Positions 1 through 5,551 of a stretch of 11,398 bases of DNA are shown here, one piece after another (within the stretch, counting starts at the first letter, position 1; every line of letters begins with the position of its first letter). The stretch covers positions 1 to 11,398 of the forward strand of contig CAJKFZ010000081.1 of NCBI GenBank assembly GCA_905199285.1, read 5' to 3'. The stretch is from an uncultured Ruminococcus sp. (GTDB lineage: Bacteria; Bacillota; Clostridia; Oscillospirales; Ruminococcaceae). The notes below the pieces were generated by a model. It did no database searches, was not told the DNA's origin, and worked only from the letters and a program-made list of their open reading frames with translations. Position numbers and translations under genes: made by a program.

Positions 1-1026
1 GTTGTATGTAGCACAAATCCAGACGACACCTGTTGCCGTTGTTTTTCTGCGATAACTCTTACCGCAGCATTGACACTGAATTTTTCCTGAAAACGGATAA
101 ACGACAGTAGTTGATTTAGTTGGAGCGAAGTGTTCCTTCTGATCCTGCAAATGTTTCTGAACGGCATCAAAAAGGCTTTTTTCAATAATCGGAGGATGTG
201 CTTCTTCCACATAAAATTTTTTGATCTCACCGTTATTAACCATTTTTCTCTTTGTCAGATGATTCTCACTGTAGAATTTTTGCAGCATAAGCTCACCGCA
301 GTATTTTTCATTTGTGAGGATTCGCCTGACTGCTTCTGGCGTCCACTCATTGTCAAACTTGGTAGAGATATGCATTTCATTCAGCATATTTGCAATCGCA
401 AGTTTCCCCATTCCTGACAGATAACTGTTGAAGATCATCCTGACAATTTCCGCTTCATTCGGAATAATTTCAAGCACTCCGTCATGATTCCTTTTGTAAC
501 CCAGCATTTGCAAACTGCTGACTTTTCCCTGTTCAAAATCCTTGCGGATACGCCATTTCTGATTTTCACTTGCGGACAAACTTTCTTCCTGAGCGTAGCT
601 TGCAAGAATACTCAGCATCAACTCGCCGTCCGAAGAAAGGCTGTGGATATTCTGCTCCTCAAACCATACATCAACGCCTAAATCTTTCAGCTCACGCACC
701 GTTTCAAGCAGTGTGACCGTATTTCTTGCAAATCTTGAAATAGACTTTGTGATGATGAGATTCAGATTTCCGGCACGGCATTCCATAAGCATTTTCTGAA
801 AATTCTCACGGTTATCCTTAGTGCCTGTCATGGCTTCGTCAGCGTAAATACCGCAGAATCGCCATTTAGGATTTTTTTGAATCAGCTCGCTGTAATAACT
901 GACCTGTGCGGAAAGGGAATGCAGCATAGCGTCCTTTCCGCTGGAAACACGAGCGTAAGCCGCTGTATTGATTTGTTTTTTGAATTTCGGAACAGGAAAC
1001 TTGACTTGTTCCACAATTCTTGCCAT
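1..1026 (-). CDS. Large serine recombinase (phage integrase type), C-terminus cut by window edge
   Basis: Site-specific DNA recombinase of the large serine family, which integrates and excises phages and conjugative elements by double-strand cleavage with a phosphoserine-DNA link. The 342 visible residues are open to the left edge with no stop. The N-terminal resolvase domain carries AAYARVSS with the expected catalytic Ser28, and SISRFARN at 95-102 supplies the active-site arginines. A recombinase DNA-binding domain follows at about 170-295, and a zinc ribbon begins at C318-x2-C321 with a further Cys338 near the edge. The second half of the ribbon and any coiled coil lie outside. The start ATG is chosen because AAAGGAGG stands 11 bases upstream. 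It follows the HTH/zinc and SHOCT-like genes, in the same direction as the phage lysis genes, and has its own candidate promoter. It is probably the integrase of this prophage, but could belong to an element inserted beside the lysis genes. Confidence 0.93.
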   Translation of the reverse strand, partial: MARIVEQVKFPVPKFKKQINTAAYARVSSGKDAMLHSLSAQVSYYSELIQKNPKWRFCGIYADEAMTGTKDNRENFQKMLMECRAGNLNLIITKSISRFARNTVTLLETVRELKDLGVDVWFEEQNIHSLSSDGELMLSILASYAQEESLSASENQKWRIRKDFEQGKVSSLQMLGYKRNHDGVLEIIPNEAEIVRMIFNSYLSGMGKLAIANMLNEMHISTKFDNEWTPEAVRRILTNEKYCGELMLQKFYSENHLTKRKMVNNGEIKKFYVEEAHPPIIEKSLFDAVQKHLQDQKEHFAPTKSTTVVYPFSGKIQCQCCGKSYRRKTTATGVVWICATYN

Positions 1027-1095
1027 AAAATCGCCAGCCTCCTTTAATCTAATGTCGGCATACCATTCGCATTCAAGCAGAATCCTACCTCATGC

Positions 1096-1140
1096 TCAGG
1101 CATCCTTGTCAGTGTTACATATTAAATCAGAAGTGCCTGA
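1096..1140. repeat. 7-bp inverted repeat around the recombinase promoter
   Basis: TCAGGCA at 1096-1102 and its exact reverse complement TGCCTGA at 1134-1140 are separated by 31 bases. One arm lies inside the promoter spacer and the other downstream of the -10 box. Such an arrangement could be a pair of operator half-sites or a leader hairpin, or part of an att-like recombinase site. No partner copy elsewhere in the window identifies it as an attachment site. Confidence 0.3.
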
Positions 1141-1147
1141 AAGTCAA
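1119..1147 (-). promoter_or_regulatory. Candidate promoter of the serine recombinase
   Basis: On the minus strand a TTGACT box (1142-1147) is followed after exactly 17 bases by TAATAT (1119-1124). The match to the housekeeping sigma consensus is 5/6 and 4/6. The -35 box contains the TGA stop codon of the upstream SHOCT-like gene. The leader to the recombinase ATG would be about 85 bases. The prediction rests on sequence only. Confidence 0.42.
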
Positions 1148-1314
1148 GCAATTTCATGATATATGCTGCACAAAGATAAGCCGCATTTTTCGGCGATATT
1201 TGACTCGCATCTGTGAAATTCTGACTCCGTGATTGTTCCACTTTTCAGCAGTTTTCGGAATAAAATAATCGCCACTTTGTATGCGGCGATGTGCTGTAAT
1301 CTTTCATTTGTCAT
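1144..1314 (-). CDS. Small SHOCT-like protein of the recombinase cassette
   Basis: A 56-residue protein. Start at 1314 is chosen because GAAAGGAG lies 7 bases upstream of this ATG; a longer reading to 1425 has no such site and would overlap the preceding gene heavily. The centre, LLKSGTITESEF (about 23-34), resembles the SHOCT (short C-terminal domain) pattern, a helical module often found in tiny proteins next to mobile-element recombinases. Its biochemical role is unknown. It overlaps the end of the HTH/zinc gene by 11 bases, so the two are probably translationally coupled, and it stops 117 bases before the recombinase. An accessory or regulatory role for recombination is inferred only from position. 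Confidence 0.7.
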   Translation of the reverse strand: MTNERLQHIAAYKVAIILFRKLLKSGTITESEFHRCESNIAEKCGLSLCSIYHEIA

Positions 1315-1654
1315 TGCGGTTCTCCTTTCTGCATGATTTTCCATAACAGGCTTTGGAACAGTATTTTCGAGCTTTGCTTGGATAAGCGCAAAACGTCTTT
1401 CCGCAGGTTTCACATTTGCATTCAACCATTCCGGAAGTGCAGTGTGGATGCTTGTTCCACCAGCTGATACGACATTTATCGGAGCAGTATTTTTTATGAA
1501 ACAGCGGATTCCCGCATACCGGACAAAGGTTGGTATTCCGCTTGAAATAGGACTTTATTGTGTTTTCGGAAATTCCCGTTTCAGTGGATATTTTCTTGTA
1601 ACTGTAACCCTTGCCACGTAATTGGATGATATGATTTTTCTCAGCGTCAGTCAT
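1304..1654 (-). CDS. HTH protein with two Cys4 zinc-finger modules
   Basis: A 116-residue likely DNA-binding protein. Residues 5-38 (AEKNHIIQLRGKGYSYKKIS and on to NTIKSYFKR) form a sigma-70 region 4 or resolvase-like helix-turn-helix. Two treble-clef-like zinc modules follow: C44-x2-C47 with C57-x3-C61, and C81-x2-C84 with C99-x3-C103. Both end in the same pattern, YCS-x-x-C. GGAGGTG stands just before the ATG. Proteins of this design, sometimes labelled sigma-70-like, occur beside large serine recombinases in clostridial elements. That, with the overlap to the SHOCT-like gene and the recombinase beyond, suggests a regulator or accessory factor of recombination rather than a lysis function. 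It begins behind the candidate terminator of the endolysin gene, but no clear promoter of its own was seen. Target and function are not shown by the sequence. Confidence 0.82.
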   Translation of the reverse strand: MTDAEKNHIIQLRGKGYSYKKISTETGISENTIKSYFKRNTNLCPVCGNPLFHKKYCSDKCRISWWNKHPHCTSGMVECKCETCGKTFCAYPSKARKYCSKACYGKSCRKENRNDK

Positions 1655-1665
1655 AAAGCACCTCC

Positions 1666-1699
1666 AAATGAAAACGGCTGCCGAACCAAATCGACAGCC
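1666..1699 (-). terminator. Candidate intrinsic terminator after the endolysin gene
   Basis: On the minus strand GGCTGTCG and CGGCAGCC form an 8-bp stem with one G-U pair around an 8-base loop, followed by GTTTTCATTT. It begins 11 bases after the endolysin stop and would separate the lysis genes from the recombinase cassette. The T-tract is interrupted and runs into the ribosome binding site of the next gene, so it may be leaky or act on that leader. Confidence 0.5.
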
Positions 1700-1710
1700 A
1701 TCTATAAAGT

Positions 1711-2625
1711 TTATTTCATCAGTTCATTCACACGTTTCTGCACAGCGTTGTAGTCATATCCGGCATTTGTGAGCCTGTTCTTACGGTCAGCACCGTTGCT
1801 CCATTTGCCCTGAATGACTTCACGGGCAATCTCATCAATGGACTTCTTTGTAGTTGTTGGGTACACCTGTTTGCCACTGCTGTCAAATACTGCATATCCC
1901 GATTTACAAGCTTTTTTCGCATTCTCCAAAGAAAAAAATGCGCCGATCTGCGACTTTGCATCCGTCCAGCTTTTACGCACTCGGTAGAGCTGTGTAGTGG
2001 TTGGAGTTGTGGATGTTCCTGAATTCATGTAAGACTGCACCTTTGCCTTAAAAGCAGACCAGTGCGGAAGAATGTACAGAGGACAAGTTTTATACGGATT
2101 CTTCGCAGTATTCAGGTAATCTACACTGCCGGACTTTCCGTCACAGACATTCAACCAATGCGTGTGAGTGTAGAGATGGTCGATGCTGAGATTGTACTTC
2201 TTCAGCAATGCAGCTGCCAATCTCGCAGCGTTATCCTCTGATTTTTTGTCTGTGGAATTATACGTCCTTGACATAATGCACTCAATTGCAATCGTTCTGC
2301 GGTTGCTGTTACCACTGCCATCAGCGGCGTGCCAGCCAGAAAGATTCAGTGGAAGATTCTGCCATGCACAAACGTTATCAACGTAATAATGAACTCGGAC
2401 ATCGTTCATATTGCCATTGACAGTGGCTCTCGTATACTGCTCGGAAGGAGTTGTTCCGGCTGCCGTTGTAATCCACGATGTGTTATGGATTGTCACACCA
2501 ATAACTTTGTCCTCCATAGAAGCGGAGGGTATATCAATTCTATTTGGATTGTGCTTTGTGAGCAAATACTCATTGACGGTAACACCGCCGAGAGTTGTGG
2601 TTTTATCAGGTTTTAAGATTGCCAT
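1711..2625 (-). CDS. Phage endolysin: N-acetylmuramoyl-L-alanine amidase with Cpl-7 wall-binding domain
   Basis: A 304-residue lysis enzyme that cleaves the amide bond between muramic acid and the stem peptide once the holin opens the membrane. The Amidase_2 domain spans about 40-200. The probable zinc ligands are H47 (VTIHNTS), H154 (THTHW) and C181 (KTCP); GWHA at 98-101 and E115 (IAIEC) fit the family core. A Thr/Ser-rich linker (202-212) leads to a short module LYRVRKSW...GKQVY (213-255), then a Cpl-7/CW_7 peptidoglycan-binding repeat at 262-304 (SIDEIAREVIQGKW, GYDYNAVQKRVNEL). There is no signal peptide, in line with holin-dependent release. The start at 2625 follows GAGGAGG at 9 bases; a longer frame to 2694 lies inside the holin gene and is not preferred. 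It overlaps the holin end by 20 bases. Confidence 0.93.
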   Translation of the reverse strand: MAILKPDKTTTLGGVTVNEYLLTKHNPNRIDIPSASMEDKVIGVTIHNTSWITTAAGTTPSEQYTRATVNGNMNDVRVHYYVDNVCAWQNLPLNLSGWHAADGSGNSNRRTIAIECIMSRTYNSTDKKSEDNAARLAAALLKKYNLSIDHLYTHTHWLNVCDGKSGSVDYLNTAKNPYKTCPLYILPHWSAFKAKVQSYMNSGTSTTPTTTQLYRVRKSWTDAKSQIGAFFSLENAKKACKSGYAVFDSSGKQVYPTTTKKSIDEIAREVIQGKWSNGADRKNRLTNAGYDYNAVQKRVNELMK

Positions 2626-3076
2626 ATTTTTCTTCCTCCTCATTATTTTCATTTGATTTCTCATCAATTCTACCGACTTTGGTCTGCAAAACATCGATTG
2701 CTTTCTTGATTGCAGGCGGAAAGGGAATCCCCATCAAACAGGTATTCTCCACGATAGACAGCAGCTCGTTCAGACAAAAGCTGATGCAGACTGCGTCACG
2801 GATATAGGTAGTACCGAGCAGAATATCCATTCTCACAGCAACCGCAATCAGCAGCAAGGTGCAGACCTTTTTCGCAAGCCCGAACCAGCCTGCTTTTGAG
2901 GAAAGTCCTCCGCTGTCAGTGTGCTTGGATTTCTTCATGGCAGCGGTGATCACTCCGGTGAAAAAGTCAACACACATGAAAACCACAAGTGTGACCAGTG
3001 CGGAGTCCCAACCACCAAAAATAGTGGCAATAAAGCCGCCCACCAGTCCTGCAATTGTACAGATTGTTTCTTTCAT
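2606..3076 (-). CDS. Phage holin, Phage_holin_4/TcdE-like family
   Basis: A 156-residue membrane protein that forms lysis pores and triggers endolysin release. Hydrophobic segments lie at about 7-21, 26-46, 70-88 and 93-112. Family landmarks are DFFTGV (37-42), GLSSKAGWFGLAKK (57-70), NELLSIVEN (103-111) and GIPFPPAIKKAID (116-128). The C-terminal tail is hydrophilic and Asn/Glu-rich (139-152), usual for the cytoplasmic end. AAAGGA stands 9 bases before the chosen ATG at 3076; the ATG two codons upstream at 3082 is only 3 bases from it, so a dual start as seen in some holins is possible but unproven. The endolysin start lies inside its last codons, so the pair is coupled. Upstream it is separated from the methyltransferase gene by 97 bases containing a hairpin. 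Confidence 0.92.
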   Translation of the reverse strand: MKETICTIAGLVGGFIATIFGGWDSALVTLVVFMCVDFFTGVITAAMKKSKHTDSGGLSSKAGWFGLAKKVCTLLLIAVAVRMDILLGTTYIRDAVCISFCLNELLSIVENTCLMGIPFPPAIKKAIDVLQTKVGRIDEKSNENNEEEEKYGNLKT

Positions 3077-3103
3077 TTTCATCAATCCTTTCGTAATCTG
3101 GGT

Positions 3104-3140
3104 ATAAAAATACCGCTTGCAGAATAAATCCGCAAACGGT
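3104..3140 (-). terminator. Intrinsic terminator after the methyltransferase-like gene
   Basis: On the minus strand ACCGTTTGC pairs with GCAAGCGGT (9 bp, one G-U pair) around an 11-base loop and is followed by ATTTTTATA. It would end the transcript of the methyltransferase-like gene before the holin. As late transcription must pass here to reach the lysis genes, it is presumably leaky, antiterminated, or bypassed by a separate promoter. Confidence 0.65.
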
Positions 3141-3149
3141 TATTTTCAA
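3121..3149 (-). promoter_or_regulatory. Possible lysis-gene promoter inside the terminator
   Basis: On the minus strand TTGAAA (3144-3149) is followed after 17 bases by TATTCT (3121-3126), 5/6 and 4/6 of the housekeeping consensus. The -10 box falls in the loop of the hairpin described at 3104-3140. It could start a holin-endolysin transcript, but could equally be chance in an AT-rich spacer. Confidence 0.28.
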
Positions 3150-3173
3150 GTATTTAGTTGTACAAACTGGAAT

Positions 3174-3791
3174 TTATCTTTCAAAATCTATTTGCACTAA
3201 CTTTTTCACGTTGGGTAGCATATGCTCAAATTTCTTAGTTGCATGATAGTTGATTTCAGACATTGATTTTTCCAATGTGCATTCTTCCATCTGGTAATGA
3301 ATCTGATTCAAGCCATCAAAAACATGTAGATACGGAGAATCGGATACCCAGTTCCCTTCCATATTGATTTGAATAATACAAGACACATATTTCGGATTCA
3401 CTTGCAGGATTACATTCTTGAAACATTCATATCCAATATATTCTACCAACAGGTTCGCAATAATCATATCTGCTTCTGGTAACTTATCTGCCTCGTCAGT
3501 TAAGTCTATGCAAAGACATTCTAATAGTCCGTCCAAATCAGCATATCTTTCTTTAATGGCTTGCAAATAAGACGAATTGATATCTATGCCATATATCTTT
3601 TCAAATTTATCTTTCTGAATATGTTCAAGACCATTTCCACCCGCAATTCCCAATATCATCACACTGGATATCGAATAAGAAGCAAATTGGTATTTCATCA
3701 TATCATTCATTGCCTGCAATTGCATGACAGAGTTAAGTTTCATGTGATTTTCATAATCAGCTAACGGAATACTTTTCCAAGGATTCTCCAT
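3174..3791 (-). CDS. Class I SAM-dependent methyltransferase-like protein, probable moron
   Basis: A 205-residue protein with a Rossmann-type methyltransferase core. The glycine-rich SAM loop is ILGIAGGNG at 46-54, and YGIDINSSYL (67-76) carries the acidic D70 expected to bind the ribose. DLTDEADKLPEADMIIANLL (96-115) fits motifs III-IV. The substrate cannot be told: no DNA-methylase DPPY/NPPF motif is present, so a small molecule or protein is more likely than DNA. The start at 3791 follows GGAGGTG; the frame stays open to 3857 but lacks such a site. It sits between fibre and holin, where no morphogenesis gene is needed, with its own promoter and terminator. Two 60-base samples gave 35-38% GC, below the tail genes. 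This points to cargo expressed by the prophage. Confidence 0.8.
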   Translation of the reverse strand: MENPWKSIPLADYENHMKLNSVMQLQAMNDMMKYQFASYSISSVMILGIAGGNGLEHIQKDKFEKIYGIDINSSYLQAIKERYADLDGLLECLCIDLTDEADKLPEADMIIANLLVEYIGYECFKNVILQVNPKYVSCIIQINMEGNWVSDSPYLHVFDGLNQIHYQMEECTLEKSMSEINYHATKKFEHMLPNVKKLVQIDFER

Positions 3792-3828
3792 TTTGCCACC
3801 TCCACAACTTCCGATTTTTCTAACTCTT

Positions 3829-3857
3829 ATTATACCATTCCACGTTAAAAAAGTCAA
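3829..3857 (-). promoter_or_regulatory. Strong sigma-A type promoter of the methyltransferase-like gene
   Basis: On the minus strand TTGACT (3852-3857) is followed after exactly 17 bases by a perfect TATAAT (3829-3834). The -35 box contains the TGA stop codon of the fibre gene. The start site would lie about 7 bases below the -10 box, giving a leader of some 30 bases with a good GGAGGTG site. Nothing indicates phage-specific control. Confidence 0.8.
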
Positions 3858-5551
3858 TTCAAAACCTGAATCTGTTTCACCAATGGATGCGTATTATTGG
3901 AACGTCCGACAAAGGCAAAATAATATGTACCATTGTTGATGTTACAATCGGATAAAGTAGTGATGCAGCTATCGGAATACAGCCACTGAAACGGTATTTT
4001 TATTGCCGTTCCATTTTGAATCTGCGTGTAAACATAAACAGAAATCGGCACATCATTTCCTTCAGGTTTCGGCACAAGATACAGATCGCCATTTTCAGTT
4101 GCTCTCGATTGGTAACACATGGAAATCTGCGATTTTTCGGATAAATGTAATTCTTTTATACAGACGATACAAACTGTGCCGCCCCATCCGAAATCATCCA
4201 CCGAAAAGTTCATTTGATAATTATTGTCGGCTGAAAGAAAATGCGGATAATTGGCCGAGAAGTCAGTGAGAGAATTATAGGCGTTGTTGTAAATCGTGAA
4301 CAACTCTGCACCGTATGATACAAGAGCGTCTGCACCAGCCGAAAACAGCGTAACTGCGGTATTTCCATTTGCAAGCTGCGATTCCAAAATCGTAATTCTG
4401 TTCTCTAACACCTGAATCGCATCATTCTGATTTTGCTGGTCATACTGAGTCGAATCCTTAAACTGCTGCAATTCAGTCTCAACATCGGAAATTTTATCCC
4501 ATTTTGCCACCTTTGCAGACGTTAAACTGTTGAGCAGCGTCAGATTATGATGCCAGTGTGCCTGCGATATAACGGGTTCAACGGATTCTCTGATGGTCTG
4601 AATATCATATTTCGTGCTGTCCTCAAATTGCTGTAAATCGCTTAACAGAGCCAATTGTTCAGCCGTCAGCATATCCAGAACTGCCATATTTTTATGAGAA
4701 TGAAGCTCTCTTGTCAGCGGAATCATTGCTTCACGAATGGCAAGTGCCTCATCTGCAAGAGCCTTTTTGGTTGCATAGTCGGACGGCTGAATTTTCGCAA
4801 GTTTCTGCTGTTCCTCAAGTGTATAGCTTGCCGTTGTTGCATCCAAAATGGATTGATTTTCATGCTCGTGAGACTGCAAAGACAGCGGATTTGTAATTTT
4901 CTGAATGATGAGTTCAACGGCGGAAGTGGTCGGATATTGCGACATATCCGGAGTTACTCCATCCACGCCATCACGCCCATCTGCTCCGTCTCTGCCATCT
5001 TTACCATCAATGCCGTTTTTGCCGTCAACACCATCTTTTCCGGGCTGACCATCCGCACCTTTCAGACTTTCCAGCCACTCGGAAACCGTCCCAACAAATC
5101 CGTTTTCTTTGGCAAGCTCATACGCCGAAAGACCGTCCTTACCGTTTGCACCTGCCTGAATATCGGCAATTTTCTGCAACAACTGCGTGTACAGATCAGG
5201 CGTTGGTGGTATGGGAGTATCATCATCGCCCACAAATCCTGATTCACGGATGTTCAGAGTGACGGGAACTGTTGTCGCCCTGACGGTTGTGTCACTTTCA
5301 GCATCATATCCGAAAATGCTCATCTTCACCGCACCTACATGAAGCTCCGCAGGCAAGTGACAGACAGTCCCGTCAAATCCAAGAACGATGCTGTAAGTCT
5401 CATCACACTGCGAGAACTGCACAACCTTGTGAAACTTCTTCCAATCACCGTCAAAGGTAAATTTCAGATCGACAAAATCAATCTGATGATCGGCAATCAC
5501 TTCACGTTCCAGAACTTCAATTCTCTGCTGTTTTACGAGGAATTTCCACAT
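3854..5551 (-). CDS. Tail fibre / receptor-binding protein with collagen-like repeat and HxHxN modules
   Basis: A 565-residue host-recognition protein at the tail tip. Residues 1-115 form an N-terminal baseplate-attachment domain (FTFDGDWKKF at 31-40) of a kind common in clostridial siphophage fibres. LSAYELAKENGFVGT (141-155) and SEWLESLKG (157-165) are recurrent phage-fibre motifs and run straight into about 11 Gly-x-y triplets (165-198), which should form a trimeric collagen-like shaft. Three HxHxN-type modules follow at 228-232, 284-288 and 332-336, each with a Leu/Thr stretch behind it; such histidines coordinate metal along the axis of trimeric fibres. A coiled-coil-like stretch lies at about 353-392. 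The C-terminal 170 residues, rich in aromatic and beta-type sequence, are the probable receptor-binding head and resemble nothing recognised here. Its ATG overlaps the TGA of the preceding gene. Confidence 0.88.
   Translation of the reverse strand: MWKFLVKQQRIEVLEREVIADHQIDFVDLKFTFDGDWKKFHKVVQFSQCDETYSIVLGFDGTVCHLPAELHVGAVKMSIFGYDAESDTTVRATTVPVTLNIRESGFVGDDDTPIPPTPDLYTQLLQKIADIQAGANGKDGLSAYELAKENGFVGTVSEWLESLKGADGQPGKDGVDGKNGIDGKDGRDGADGRDGVDGVTPDMSQYPTTSAVELIIQKITNPLSLQSHEHENQSILDATTASYTLEEQQKLAKIQPSDYATKKALADEALAIREAMIPLTRELHSHKNMAVLDMLTAEQLALLSDLQQFEDSTKYDIQTIRESVEPVISQAHWHHNLTLLNSLTSAKVAKWDKISDVETELQQFKDSTQYDQQNQNDAIQVLENRITILESQLANGNTAVTLFSAGADALVSYGAELFTIYNNAYNSLTDFSANYPHFLSADNNYQMNFSVDDFGWGGTVCIVCIKELHLSEKSQISMCYQSRATENGDLYLVPKPEGNDVPISVYVYTQIQNGTAIKIPFQWLYSDSCITTLSDCNINNGTYYFAFVGRSNNTHPLVKQIQVLN

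Noticed and set aside
130..681. Plus-strand open frames of 65-95 codons under the recombinase
   Set aside because: They lie antisense to a continuous recombinase frame with clear catalytic motifs, lack ribosome binding sites and resemble no family.
1..1026. Frameshifted or dead recombinase
   Set aside because: The frame is continuous for 342 residues up to the window edge and keeps Ser28 and the SRFARN motif; it is only cut by the window.
1027..1143. attL/attR or attP core next to the recombinase
   Set aside because: An inverted repeat is present, but the second boundary is not in the window and no duplicated core can be compared, so an attachment site cannot be claimed.
1315..1425. Longer N-terminus for the SHOCT-like protein
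   Set aside because: No Shine-Dalgarno sequence at 1425 and the extension is an out-of-frame reading of the zinc-finger gene; the ATG at 1314 has a clear site.
3174..3791. DNA adenine or cytosine methylase protecting phage DNA
   Set aside because: The SAM-binding loop is there, but no DPPY/NPPF or PCQ motif is visible and no restriction partner is adjacent.
4655..5242. Plus-strand open frame of 195 codons opposite the fibre gene
   Set aside because: It is the shadow of the fibre, including its collagen-like repeat, which creates long open frames on the other strand; no ribosome binding site and an implausible Cys/Arg-rich composition.
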